Origin: Cryptomeria japonica
Lineage: Eukaryota; Streptophyta; Pinopsida; Cupressales; Cupressaceae
DNA: 64,000 nucleotides
NCBI RefSeq assembly: GCF_030272615.1
Contig: NC_081405.1
Coordinates: forward strand, 153,901,113-153,965,112
Direction of reading: 5' to 3'
Position numbers and translations under genes: made by a program. Under the pieces are notes generated by a model. The model ran no database searches and was not told the origin of the DNA. It worked only from the letters and a program-made list of their open reading frames with translations. This document shows positions 24,130 to 36,656 of this stretch, piece after piece; position 1 is the first letter of the stretch; each line of letters opens with the position of its first letter.

Positions 24130-24750
24130 TGGCTTTTCTTGGGGTAATTTCATATAGGTGCCTATCATGAGTTTTGAATTATTCTAGACCCCTCATCATT
24201 CATGCAGTCAAAAAAATCCTAGGGAAGGATTTCATCATGGCTTCTCATAGATACAGAGTGAATACAGACATCCTTGTTGTATTCCTAGCTTCGATTATCA
24301 AGGCGGGAGAAGCAAAGGTGACGACCATGCGCTTGTGTCAGAATCTCTTCGACAATGCTTTTTTGGGAGAAATTTAAATAGTTGTTGCTAATATTGACGA
24401 TTGTTTCACCAATCCACTCCCAAGGGACTATTTTCCAACTCATCATGGGAATCAGCAAGTTCACATGGTGCTTATTCTTTCTGGGCCATTGGTGGATGTG
24501 TTTGTACCAAGAACAAAAGAAATTCTCCAGCATATGAGATTTGTGTAGAGAGTTTTAGGTCTGAAGTTCAACAAAGGTAGGGATTGGTTCGAGGAATACA
24601 TCAATGAGGAAGGGTTTGACACAAATATGAACCGAAGCATCATGGACTAGTTATTGAAGATGAAGTTTGGCCTGCTAATGATGAACCATAGTCGGGACTT
24701 TAGGTGTGGTAGGGGCAGACATTCTAGGACCAATCCATTCCAGGTCTAAG
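24130..24750 (+). pseudogene. Unknown protein fragment in right arm
   Basis: Counterpart of 12436-11740. The frame reads MAFLGVISYR, then SHRYRVNTDILVVFLASIIK, AGEAKVTTMRLCQNLFDNAF, PLVDVFVPRTKEILQHMRF, a stop and RVLGLKFNKGRDWFEEYINE. It finishes ...KFGLLMMNHSRDFRCGRGRH. Fewer breaks are visible than in the left copy; stops include a TAG within SIMD-stop-LLKMKFG. Function is unknown and no family is recognised. Confidence 0.45.
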
Positions 24751-25278
24751 GATTGCTTTGCCTCTTCATTTCTTCTTCTTGCATGTCGCCACTCCAACAA
24801 TTTTAAGATTTTACTTTTTGTTTTATAATTTGAACAATTTATAAGCCTGCGAGCTATATTTTGTAAGAGACTTTTCTGGTTTTGCTTTTGTTTTATAATC
24901 TGAAGTATGTATATGGGTTTTATAGTGATTCTATTAAATCAGTTTTTGACATGATAGTTTGGATTCCTGAGGTCTTTCCAGAATCCTTACAAAGTTTGTA
25001 ATACTTATAAATCATTAGTAATATATATCTTTTCGATAAAAAATAAGTGAAAAATTATAAATTGTGAATACTTTTTTTTTTACTTCGACAATTCAGCCTT
25101 GCAATTATTGTTAACGACATCAACCAATAGGAAGATGAAGGAATACTTTTATTAAAATTATTTAAATGTTTAAAAATTTGGAAACTATAGGAATGCTAAA
25201 GTAATGGAAAAATTGTATACAATGATTGGTTGATTGAAAAAGAGATTTTATCGATGGCCATTCATTCTGATGTGTCCA

Positions 25279-26325
25279 TGTAGACACCTAAAAATGTCTC
25301 ATTAACTATACACTAATTATTCATCTATTTAATTAAGTAATTATTTAATTATTTGATTAAATTAACTATTTCTTCTAATAATTGCCCTTCAGCACTTCTA
25401 ATTATTCTATTTCTATTCTCAAATCATTTTAATTCGTTAACCATATCTCGATTATTAATTAAATATCAATTATTTAATTAATTGTGATCTATTGCTTAGT
25501 TAAATAATCTTTTATTATTTAATTAATTTTATTTCCTTAGTTTAAATAATTTCATTTAAATTAATTAATTTCAATTAATTCCATCTAATTTCATTTCTCT
25601 CAAATTCATATTTCCCCAAATTCGAATTTCAATTAATTTCATCTAATTCCAAATCATCAAATTCACATTTTTCTCAAATCTGAATTTCAGTTAATTTCAT
25701 GTGCATTTCAACATTCGAATGACCAATTTCAAATCCCAATTGAAAATAAAAATCAAATTCAATTTCAAATTCCTACAACACATGCTAAAATCAGAACTAA
25801 TTGATCAAATCAGTTGTCTAATTAGTTAACTTAGTTAACTCATCAATCATCCTTTTTAACTCTCAATCACCTTTTTCTGACTAATCCTTCTATTCAGTAT
25901 ATTGATCAATCAATTGAGTTCACTCACCAATCAATTATGTTAACAGATCAATCAATTGAGTTCACTGATCAATCAATTTCAGTGTTTTCCCAATCAGCAC
26001 TTGAGTTCTATTTCTCACCCCCTTTGTGTTGAAAATCTATAAATTCAACATCATTTTCTCAATTCAATCTAGAATCACAGTCTTCAAACAATTGTCTAAT
26101 CTATGCAAGAATCCCAGTGCAATACCTAAGAGCCACCTACAAGCACAATTCAAAGAAGCACAATGGAAGCCACGATGCAGGATGAGGGAGTTTCATTTAT
26201 TTGAATTTATTCTTATTTTGTGTTAATTTCTATTGGTTTATGTTTGAAATTGCTTTGATAGTTAAGGATTTGGTGATTTGTCCTTATTTCCTATTTCTGT
26301 ATCAATGATTTTTAAACATGAAACA
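25279..26325 (+). mobile_element. Solo LTR (TGTAGACACC family), 1.05 kb
   Basis: It begins TGTAGACACCTAAAAATG and ends AAACATGAAACA, 1047 bp. The perfect duplication gtcca flanks it (25274-25278 and 26326-26330). The left arm carries the uninterrupted site GGGTCCATCCACATG in reverse (11303-11325). The first 300 bp are full of AATTAAT palindromes, and a TATAAATT lies near 26039. It is related to the solo LTR at 126-1389. Confidence 0.94.
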
Positions 26326-26379
26326 GTCCATCCACATGTGCATCGGTGAGTAGGCAAGATGAATTTTTAATGTTTTTGT

Positions 26380-26450
26380 GACACAAAATTTCACTGACAT
26401 GTGGACATGTGGACACCGTGGACATGTGGATGGACACGTGGACACCGTCG
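26380..26450 (+). repeat. Short GACATGTGGACACCG-type minisatellite
   Basis: The motif GACATGTGGA is repeated about four times with variants ending in CACCGT. The left arm has only a single degenerate counterpart at 11236, so this is a local expansion in the right arm. Confidence 0.75.
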
Positions 26451-26515
26451 GGTCATTGAAGCTTCAAGAAGGGTATCACTGAAAAAGCTACTCTTGTTAC
26501 AAATTGCCTATGCAG

Positions 26516-26626
26516 CACCCAAACTGTACCATTGACCATGATTTTTAATTAATTAAAAATTCAAATATAATAAGTTTTTTTTTTTTTAATTAATTATTAA
26601 GCACGACCAATGGTACAGTTTGGGTG
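26516..26626. mobile_element. MITE-like palindromic element, copy 2
   Basis: Ends CACCCAAACTGTACCATTGA (26516-26535) and CCAATGGTACAGTTTGGGTG (26607-26626) are inverted. Outside them CTATG is mirrored as CATAG. The interior differs from copy 1 by substitutions and a longer T-run. Confidence 0.78.
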
Positions 26627-26864
26627 TTACATAGACTATATCATGGACTTCCACATCAGCTCAGTGGATCAATTGAATGCGATATAACTTCAACGACAAC
26701 CCAATGACTCCCAAGTGGGACCATCACTTAAGAGTGACTTAAAGCGCATGCTTTAAATATGAAGTTACTAGGACATATGAGGGGACTTACAAGCACTAAC
26801 ACATGACTTTGGCAAATAAAAACATGTGTGTGAAGATAAGGAAAAAATATACCAATCGGTAAAG

Positions 26865-29296
26865 TAACAAAAGCCTAAGCATGGAGCTGGTTAATGCAAT
26901 GAGATAAAACCCTTAGAGACAACTTAAGAGGAGATCTTACTAGTTGAGACAGTCAATTGAAAATTAAAACAAAAGCTTGCCTAAGGTCATTTGAAAATTT
27001 TGACACAAAATGTTTTATACAACCCATCAATTAATATTAGTACCTTCTACCAAATCTAGGATTATGCTTAAAACCCAACCAACTCTTTATCATAACATAA
27101 GATAGAAATATAAAGGGGTATGGAAAATGTTAAAGAAAAAATTGATACATACAATATTTGATGAAAATAAGGGGGGTTTTTAATTCGAGCCATGTATTGG
27201 GAGGGGTTGACAAGAAAGGAGTTAAGGGCAATATTTTTTAAAATAGGGGGATTCTTTAGTATGCCATGAATGCATGTGATATAACCCAGGTTCACTAAGT
27301 GAAGCCCCTGTTGTGAGGAGGTGATGATAGATTTTATGGGGTTTATAGATCAATAATTAATGATATGGTTATCAAACAATGGATGGTACGTGTATGATAA
27401 TTGGCCAAAGACTTGAATGGGTCACCTTAGGTGAGTATTTGCATAAATTGTTGTTGGAATTGTGTAATTCCAAGAGATATTAATATACATTTGATTCTAT
27501 GAAATCCTTATCTTGTGTGGCCATTCTTTCTATTGCTACTAGCTTTATCTCCTACATGACGATATTGATGACATTGTTCACCAAATGGAGGTCCAATTTG
27601 ACCATTTCTTAGAGCATCTTTATGCCATCAAGAAGAGGCAAACTTATTTGCAAGTTCTTATTAAGGTTATTGCTAAGAAGTTGAAGGTTTTGCTTCCTAT
27701 GAAAGTGATTATATGGTTCTTTGATTGATATGATTTAGAGGAGGTTGAAGTCCTTAGAGATGGAAACCAAGCCCTAGGAAAAAAAAACTAGTATGTGAAA
27801 AAAGTATATCTATTTCTATGGTGGGGGATAGGCCTACATAATTTTGCTAGTTCCTTAGTTAGGCTCTTAAACTTATGTTAATAAGAATAATATTTAGTAA
27901 TTAACTTGTATAATACATTTGAACAATTAAATCCATCTACTTAAAAAAATATTATTTATAATATTAATGTTCAATACTAAACATAATATTTAAAAATAAA
28001 CTTTTATATTATGTTAAAATCATTAAATGCATCTATTTAGAAAATATTTTTTAGGTCCAACACTTATTTTATTTTATTAAGATTTTTTTCAGTTTATTCT
28101 AAATGTTTAAGAGAGTAATAAATCTCTTGCATAAAAAATAGCAACGAAGTAATTAATTTAATTTATTAAAATTGTAAATATCTTAAATACATTTATTTTT
28201 TAAATGCAAAACAATAAAAGATATCTCTCAAATTTAAAGAATTATTTATTAGAAATATAGCCTTTAGAATTAACTATGTATGATTTTTGTATCAATAGTT
28301 CAAATTACATTTAATAATTCATTATCGAGATGAAGAAAATGGAGAATTAGATTGAAGAAATAGACGTAAAATGAGAAGCAAGGGAAGAAGGGAATGGAGA
28401 ATGAGGGACAAAATTTGTAGAGAGGGTTATGAGATAGAAGGAAATTAATTTTAAAGAAAGAAAATCAAAAGATAAAATAAATTATACATTAAGAAAGATA
28501 TAACCAATGAATAGATATAGAGCAAATTTGAATATACAAAAATAAAGCAAACATGAATGAGGTTGCAAGGATAAGTATGTGTATAAGAATATGCTTAATT
28601 AAGAGTAACTAATTATTTACATATACATAAACATAAAACATTATCTTGATTCTTATAAGGAAAGGGTATCTCTACTAGTTAAAAACTAGATGGAAAAAGA
28701 AGACCTTATTTTTGTATTCTCAAATTTATTCATATATTTATTTATTGGTTATATTTTACTAACGTATATTTTATCTTTTGATTTTTTACTTGAACTTAAT
28801 TTCTCTCACATAACCCATCTTCTCCACTTTTGTCTCAAGTTGTTCATTCTCGTCCTCCCCTATCTTTCTTTTTAAGTTTATCTGAACAATTTAATTAACT
28901 TATTTTCCTTATCTTGATGGTGGATTACTACATGTAATAATAAAAAACTATATTTCCACTACAATATAGATTGTAGAAAGTTAATACCAATTAATTTATT
29001 AGTAAATGCTATGACTAATAGTTTATGGTTCTCTCCCACTAAAACGGTTAAATGTCTTTAAAAAAATGATCTTAAATGTCTAGAAAAAACTATATGATCT
29101 TTCATTTGTTTAAAAAAAAATTAAATCATTAAATTGAAGAATATATTAAATAAACAAAATGAATATATTAAAACTGAGACCAGAGTTCAAAAAAGGCCCG
29201 ACATTCTCTTCGTATTCGTATCTACTTTTTCTTTTGCTTGCGGCGGCTCGTAAAAGTTTCTATAAATAAATTAGAATCCTCTTTTATAACAACAAC
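26865..29296. other. Intergenic AT-rich DNA, one weak coding-like patch
   Basis: No gene is recognised. A 200-bp patch at 27565-27770 (+) reads DIVHQMEVQFDHFLEHLYAI and AKKLKVLLPMKVIIWFFD before a stop. It may be a decayed exon, but nothing around it supports a gene. From 27850 to 29200 the DNA is very AT-rich. Confidence 0.5.
29286..29296 (+). promoter_or_regulatory. CAA-rich start region of tRNA-Ser
   Basis: ATAACAACAAC lies directly upstream. Plant tRNA genes commonly start transcription at such CAA triplets a few bases before the mature 5' end, with an AT-rich stretch further up (29260-29290). Confidence 0.5.
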
Positions 29297-29378
29297 GTCG
29301 CTTTGGCCGAGTGGTTAAGGCGTGTGCCTGCTAAGTACATGGGGTTTCCCCGCGAGAGTTCGAATCTCTCAGGCGACG
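29297..29378 (+). tRNA. tRNA-Ser (anticodon GCU)
   Basis: The 82-nt gene folds as a class II tRNA. The acceptor stem is GTCGCTT with AGGCGAC and discriminator G. The D arm is GCC...GGC with GAGTGGTTAA. The anticodon stem TGTGC/GTACA encloses loop CTGCTAA, anticodon GCT at 29330-29332. A long variable arm (TGGGGTTTCCCC) and T arm GAGAG-TTCGAAT-CTCTC follow. It closely resembles nuclear plant tRNA-Ser(GCU) and differs from the plastid gene. No intron is present, and CCA is not encoded, as expected for a nuclear gene. It decodes AGU and AGC. Confidence 0.97.
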
Positions 29379-29388
29379 AGTAGAAATA

Positions 29389-29392
29389 TTTT
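29389..29392 (+). terminator. Pol III terminator of tRNA-Ser
   Basis: A run of four T residues starts 11 nt after the discriminator base, a minimal RNA polymerase III stop. Confidence 0.6.
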
Positions 29393-29753
29393 ATTAGTTT
29401 AATTTTTGTAAGGAATCCATTATTATTATTTTAATTAAAAAAAATTTATTATATTAATATAAATATTTTTGGTTTTATATAGTGGAATAATTAGGTTATA
29501 CAGATATTAAAAAATTTGTTTATATTAGTGAATATTATTTGATGTTAGAAATGACTTTTGATTATGTTATTACAAGCATTCATTGAAGTTAAATTTGGTT
29601 CACTCATAACTTTTAAAAATTTAAATATTGGTAATTAGTTATTTATATTTTTAAATTTTATAAGATAAGTAATTTCATTTTCGAAAAAAAAAATTTGAAA
29701 CGATTAAATTGATTAATGTTTAGATTTTAATTAGCAACTGTAAGGAAGCTTTT

Positions 29754-30860
29754 ACTATTTCATTACTGTATGGGAATGAAATCTTTCATACAAATTTAAT
29801 CTAATTAAATAAATGCAAACAATAAACACCAATTAACCTCGATTAAATTAAGTAGAATTTGGTAATTGAATTATAGATATGATAATTAAATAGGGAGATA
29901 TATGCGCTTAGTTTTAGGAATAATAATGATAAATTAATGTTGATGATGTTTCACAAAATCTAGGTGTTAGGTACAAGAAACTAATGTTCATGGAGTGATG
30001 AATATCAAGGGCTTTGTGTAGTCTCAAAATATTAATGTGGATCAAACATAAGTCCCTTTGGATTGAACCCAAGAACGACAAGATGATGTAAAGTGTAAAA
30101 TGATATGTGGCTTACAAAAATGGAATAATATGTAGTTTTAGTAGTCATAGCTAAGTTCAAGTTGTCATAGGTCACTTATCATGTCATTATGTATAGTTGT
30201 AGTAGTGATAACTAAGGTTAAGTTCTCCTAGGCCATCATTCATATCATTTATGTAAACCACATATTATTCTATGTATTAAGCCATTCTCACAATGCTCAA
30301 GTTTGATCAAAAGATACTTATATTTAACCTGCAGATTTTTTAGACTGCATAGAATCTAAGATATTCATCAAACCATAAACAATAATTGCTTGTGTCTAAT
30401 GATTGTATTTTGTAAAACATCAACATTAATTCTTCATCATTGTTCTTAAAACTACGTGCATATATCATCCTACTTAATTATCACATTTATTATTTAATTA
30501 TTAAATTCCAGATAATTAACTCTACATTAATTGTTACTTATTGTTAAAGATACTTATGTTTGACCTGCAAATTTTTGAGACTGCATCGAATCTAAGATAT
30601 TCATTAAACCATAAACAATAATCGCTTACATCTAATGATTGTATTTTGTAAAACATCAACATGAATTATTCATCATTCATCATTGTTCATAAAACTAAGT
30701 GCATAGATCCTCCTACTTAGTTATCCCATTTATTGTTTAATTATTAAATTTTAGATAATTAAATGTACATTAATTGTTACTTATTGTTTGCATTCATTTA
30801 ATAAACCTATAATTATATGAAAGGGATTGTACTCCCATATCCTCATGAAATAATAAATCA
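29754..30860. mobile_element. Fold-back / long-TIR non-coding element
   Basis: The left arm (about 29754-30045) is the reverse complement of the right arm (30547-30860). Matching landmarks are TATTTCAT, TATGGGA, AATGCAAACAATAA, ATATATGCGCTTAG versus CTAAGTGCATAGATC, and GATCAAACATAAGT. A second copy of the right-arm sequence sits in tandem at 30311-30546 (period 236). The middle (30120-30250) holds two direct copies of a 62-bp TAGTxxTAGTAGT unit. No coding frame is present. No clear target-site duplication was found. Confidence 0.75.
30311..30790 (+). repeat. Tandem duplication, 236-bp period
   Basis: GATACTTATATTTAACCTGCA at 30313 recurs as GATACTTATGTTTGACCTGC at 30549, and the two copies align to their ends. 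They form the duplicated right side of the fold-back element. Confidence 0.88.
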
Positions 30861-33800
30861 TTGTAATAACTAATATAAATTTGTATCATTCAACACTGAG
30901 TGATATGAAATTATATTATTCTAAAATAAATTATTTATCTTATAAAATTCAACAATAATATTTGATTACCAATTCATAATGTATATGGGCTATAAAGAAC
31001 TTTAGCTTTTATTTGTGCTTGAAATCATTTATGTACATTATTATAATGTGAGTACATTATTCCTATTATAATTCAAATATATGCTAATCAAGTGTGATGT
31101 GGAAAAACTATCATTGAGATTGAAAGGAATGTAGCTACCATCATGTAGAAAATATTGTTGGATTGTAGTGAAGTGAACGTGTCCCTACAAGTGTATCGCT
31201 AATTTCATCACACTGGAACACATGGATGAGTGATATACTTTTGTGAGAGAACTTAGCAACGCCATCTTCTTCAAAGTAATGCATTGGGATGCCACCTTCA
31301 AAAACCATTTGCATTTGCATTTTGGAAACGTTGAATTGATTTTTGTCTATGATCACAAGATAATTTTCTATGTAGGAAAATTTATGGGTAAATAAATGAA
31401 AGTATGTTTAGCTTTCATGAAAAGCTTGTGTTGCAAAATTATTGTTATAAAGCATTACAAATTAAATAAATTAGAGAAATAAGAGATACATGAATAGTAT
31501 GGTCTTATATTTGTTGATGTTGTGTAAGTGTATAAAAATTATATAAAGGAAATGACAAGAAGCATAATCTTATGACCATATAGTAAATAATGCATACACT
31601 TGATTTACTAGAGGTACTTTGGAGAGCAACAAAAGTGGTTGAATGAAATAAATTGGCTTATTAGTTGGTATACTAGTCAATAGATTAGACCTAGCCAATA
31701 CACTAGTTTACATAAAATGTAATGATGTGTATTTATACAATTTACTATAAACTAAGCCTTGCATGATATGTTGACAAGTATCATGCATGTACATGGTAAT
31801 CCCATGTGACCAAAGCTATAGTAGGTGATGGATATATATGGTGCCACTAGTTTGTGAAACCATGTGCATCACATGTCGAACTTAGCTAAGCTTGTTGGTA
31901 TAGATGCATGTGTAGGTCACATGTGCACAATACAAATGTATTGCAATAAATATAAATTTTATTGTTGAAGCTAAAGTACAAATTCCTAAAAGTGGTAAGG
32001 CGTGAATAAAGAGTGCATGTAAACAATTATTTTATTATATTATGCGTGCAAGGGAAAAAAGTGACATAAGAGGATTTTACTAGCTCATCACATTGTAAAT
32101 GACCACAAGTTTCATGGGTTTACATAAAGATCATTCACCCTTTCTTGTAAAAAAATGTCTTCCATTCTATTTGGTGCACAAATCCAGGATTCGATTGATG
32201 TTGTTTTGTAAGACAACCAATAGAATCTAATTATAGTGCAGACATGTCCAATTATTAATAGCCTAAATTTGGGTAAGGTTTTGACCTCCAAGGTAAGGAG
32301 TGCATAGGTGGTACATAACCTTGCATTCCATATATACCCATCACTTGATAGATAATATATTTGTGGTCTCACAAGGATTGACACACCTACCTAAATAATT
32401 CTAAGATTGTGTAAATTGTTTGTCTATTATTGTAAGATCCACCCCCACCCCCCCCCCCCCACCGCCTTGATCCATAAAGGAAACACTTATCCTTTCTATC
32501 CTTAGGACTCTAGTTTTTGTTTTTTGTCTTCTACTTTGTGTGAATAATATCTTATTCTAAACAAAAAGAATTAAAAAAATAAACCAAAAACTAAAAAATT
32601 GTCTTTGATTATTTGTATTCACATCTTGTTAAGGTTTGGACATCAATCCTTTTCTTATCAAGTCAACCAACCCCAACAAATCCACTTCATATACATTAGG
32701 AAAAACCATCCTCTGCATCTAAAATTCTAAACTCCACCACTTATCCAACAAAATCCTACATACACAATTCAAATTTGTACCCATGCTACCATTTTTTTTA
32801 ATGTCCCCTTCTAAATCGAAAAAAACCCTTTGATGGTGATGCTAGCCTTATTGATGAACCAAAATATAAGCCTTATAAAAATAATAAGAGTCATGTGGAT
32901 TAAGACAAATACCTTTGATCCTTAGACTATATTGCCTTAAGTAATTTCACCACAATCTTCAACTTCCTATCCATCAATAAATACCAAGAACTAACTATCA
33001 CAAGGTATACCTTTAATCATTAATGCATTTCCATTAGTCATCCTCATCCCAACCTTGACATGATATGCCAATCTTTCAATTGAAGCATTCCTTATGTCCA
33101 AACTACATCTCAAATCCCCATATCTGATTCATCCCTCAAATCTTCATCTCTATCTCCAATCCAAGAAATCTCTAGCACAAACTCCCCCGCCAATATTAAT
33201 AGCTTATCCATTGATCCTTCCCTTAAAAGAGACATCTTAGACAATATTTCAATCCAAGACAATAATTCTATGGCTAGGTACCTCATATTAAATGGAACCC
33301 AGATTCCCACAAATTTATCACCTCAAACAATAATTTGTTGTTCATATCTCCCTTACTATTGACAAGGGAAAATAATCCTTCATCCTAATCCTCCCTCAAT
33401 GCCAAAATATCCCTCAAATCCCTATCTCACATCCATATGAAAAATATTTATCCCTATTAGCAATCCAAGAAATCCTAGTATCATTCACCTCCTATTCCCA
33501 CCCTTTTGATGGTTATTATTCCTTTTTCCTAGCTAACTATTTGAAAGCTTGTAAAGATTAGTCATCCTCATTACATAAGGCTTCAAGTCAATGGACAACA
33601 AACAAGAGAGAATTTCATAATTTTTCTCCTTTGCACTTCACATTATACAAGACCTAGGGGGTTAGCCCTATGGCAACACCAATCAATTTTTCTAAATATC
33701 AAGCAAGGTATTGTATAACAAAAAAATTCTCATATGAATTCACCAAGAAAATGTATAATCTACTTAGAATTTGGCACAATTCTTGGAGATATTTTACTAT

Positions 33801-36656
33801 TGTCTTAAAGAATATATAATTTAGAAATGCCTTATAAAATACATGAAAACTTTTGAATGCTCTGTCATTTTAAATATCTCCTTTTGGACAATGGATAGAG
33901 TATTTTCTAGACCAATGCCTTCCTAGGGTAACATAGTCAATTCAAAGCATATAATTATATTTCCTAGCAATTAAACTCAAACTATTGGGTTCACAACATC
34001 AATGCACTACAATAACGCCCCCTACTAATGGAAATTGTTGCAACACTTCACTTGGATCCTCAAAATACTATCCAATTCTATATGTTTTGTCTAAAGCATT
34101 TTAAAACTTTCCTTGAAAAGGAAAAGCAAAAAATAAAAACATACCCCACAAGACAATAGTAGAGATGAAATTAACTATGCGGGATCATTTTATTCAAAAG
34201 AGATTGAGTGTACATCTTAGAGACAATTGCGACAATAACATGTATTCATTTATTTGTACTTTGATAAGAAACTCGCTATAGACAACTATGCATTTACAAA
34301 CTGTCACCTTCTTCCAAAACACTAAGACCTCACACTTCTACAAAAGACTTACCCAAGAACAAAATCCAAAATCCTTTGTACAAGGCTTGTAATTCCCTTT
34401 TATAGAAACAAGGAAGAAAACAATCTTAAAGCCTCGTATAGATGTCGTGTTTCTATTTGACTATCATTACAAAAGAACATGCCATCAAGGCACAATTGTT
34501 TGATTAGAATAGAAAAAACATCTCAAGCCTAGAGAATATGCTACAAAATTTGTTAAAACCACTTGAGCATGTCTTTGAAAATCAACCTCAACCACATCAA
34601 CACCAATAAGGCCAAATGCTATTAGATGACTAAAGTAGAAGAGAATTTGAAATTGTGTGAGTTGAAAGGTCATCTACTTAGTGGGATAAAATCATTTGAA
34701 ACCTAATGAATGATTGAAATGCAAATATACCTTAATCATTATATTTTTCAACTCATTCTACATACATTTTCTCTAAGGACTATTGGAAAGCAAGCAATCT
34801 TGCAACTCTATCATTGTGCAAGGTAAATCTAGCATCTAAAATTACTCTGGTCTCCTTGATGAAGCTGTCAAGATTTGTTTTTCAAACAAACAATTCATTG
34901 AGTGTGATGTTAAAAAAAATTGTATCTACTTCTCCATTAGAGTACACAAAAGAATACAAAGTGGGAACCATTATATTGAATATATCTTTCCACATATCCA
35001 ATGGTTTGATTATTTTATGATCACCCAAAATAGTTGTTGTTATCCTCTACTCTATGTTCTCCAACAAGTTTAATTTTTCTTTTACCTACTTGTCTAATGA
35101 TGCAAGAGAAACTCACCCTCTACACACATATAATCTTGCAACACAAAACACACCCAAACAAAAAATTTACACAACATCAAACTTTTAACTTATAAAAATT
35201 CAATTCCATGAAATAACACACTACATAAATCTGCAACACCAATTATATAATTGGCCTCTCATGGCTCTTTCTCTTCTTCTTTGTTCTTTCCCTTTAACTC
35301 TACATTCTTCTCTCCTTTATTGCTCTCCCAAATGTATTTTATTTATGTTTATGAACAACCCAAAGAATGGAGTATTGTACTCTTTCCCAAGCAATATTTT
35401 CACCTTTTTTCTTCCACATTACCCACCAATCCTTCCACTTCTTTCCATATTGCCTTCTTATAATTAAATCTATATTTTAAAAAAAAACAAACAAACAAAC
35501 AAACAAACTTGCTTCTTGTGAGGTATTTTTTTTGTCTTTTTATAGTTTTTCCATTTTCAAAAGATTTTTTAAAAGATCAATATGTAATTAATCGAATGGG
35601 AATGTGACATGTACAAATGCTAAACATCTAATTTCAAAACTTCCATATATACACTATTTTGGGCTCCCAAACAATTTTTTTTTGCCCAATTTCAAATTCA
35701 AACACCTCAATATTTTTATGCCATTCAAAGATGGAGCATAAAAGAATAAAAACCAATAATTTCATTTCTACAAAATTTATATTATAAGACAAAATAATTC
35801 GATCAAAATTGATGCTTTGGAAGTGCTCAATTAGATGCCAGAAAATAAAATTTGATGCAAATTTTTCTCAAGAGCTTTTTCTTTAAAACTAGCCAAGATA
35901 AGTGAAATAAAATCATAACGCTTCCCTCTAAGAATTTTTCCTTTTTAAATTTTAAAATTCTCATAAAATTGTCGACACAAATTACTAGCACTAAACTCTC
36001 CCAAACAATGAGGAATTGAAATGTGATTATTTTTACATATTTTTTGAAATGGAATAATAATTGACCCTTAAAATGAATTTTGTCCAGCTCTTATGCATAT
36101 TTTAAAATAATTGTTTCCATAAAATTGCTTGCAACACATTAAAACTGCAATCTAGTGAAAACTTGAAATTTGCAAATTCGAACACATGGAAGCTTTTTTA
36201 GATGTTGAGAGATGCTTAAAAAATTAACAAAGAAAGCCAAAACACATACACCAAAATTGAGAAAACAAAACTATAAATTTTTTGGGTGATGTAGGATCTA
36301 TGGACCCAAATGCTCCCGCTTCATCTAGTTTTGCTAGATATGTTGTAACCTCCTCCATTATAATTAGCATATCATTTGTTGAAAGAAGCTCTTCAAGAAC
36401 ATGTCTATCATACTTTGCACATTAGTAGATAAATTTGGACATTGCGGTCTTGGGGACCATATGCCTACTATCCACTTTAAATTATGTCTATAAGTTAGGT
36501 AGTTTTGGTATGCATCCTCAAGATCTGAGTAAGCTTTCCATGTGTAGAATAATGTTACTTACAACAACTTTGAAAGATAGATTGATCAAATTAATTTATT
36601 GTTTAGAATAAAGTTATATGTTATATTAATAAGTAATTATTGAGAATAGATAATAT
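30861..36656. other. Long gene-poor stretch
   Basis: No gene with recognisable domains was found. Landmarks are an 18-bp C-run with one break (32442-32460, G-rich on -) and a CAAA microsatellite (35488-35508). Minus-strand frames at 31141-31356, 32112-32384, 33110-33310 and 34485-34673 are short, and none has supporting context. Confidence 0.55.

Larger units (their letters stand above)
21420..26864 (-). repeat. Long inverted repeat, right arm
   Basis: Reverse complement of the left arm. It contains, in + order, a block with ATATGTGGCG-type matches to 13640, two 303-bp units, the unknown protein segment, the CACATGTG motifs and the palindromic MITE-like element. It ends at AATATACCAA near 26864. 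About 3.07 kb remains after removing the LTRs at 22043-23364 and 25279-26325 and their duplications. The outer flanks of the two arms (8733-8741 and 26865-26873) share no direct duplication that I can see. Confidence 0.88.

Noticed and set aside
8733-26873. Target-site duplication around the whole inverted structure
   Set aside because: The 9 bp outside each arm (gaccaccag and tcggtaaag) do not match, and shifting the edges by a few bases does not help.
27068-27295. 75-aa frame on -
   Set aside because: AT-rich chance frame without motif or context.
32442-32460. C-run as a functional quadruplex site
   Set aside because: An isolated homopolymer-like tract with no gene or promoter nearby; could also be a sequencing-prone tract.
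33110-33310. LINE ORF1 (DUF4283-like) fragment on -
   Set aside because: GIWVPFNMRYLAIELLSWIE loosely resembles that domain, but the surrounding frames do not continue it and no zinc knuckle follows.
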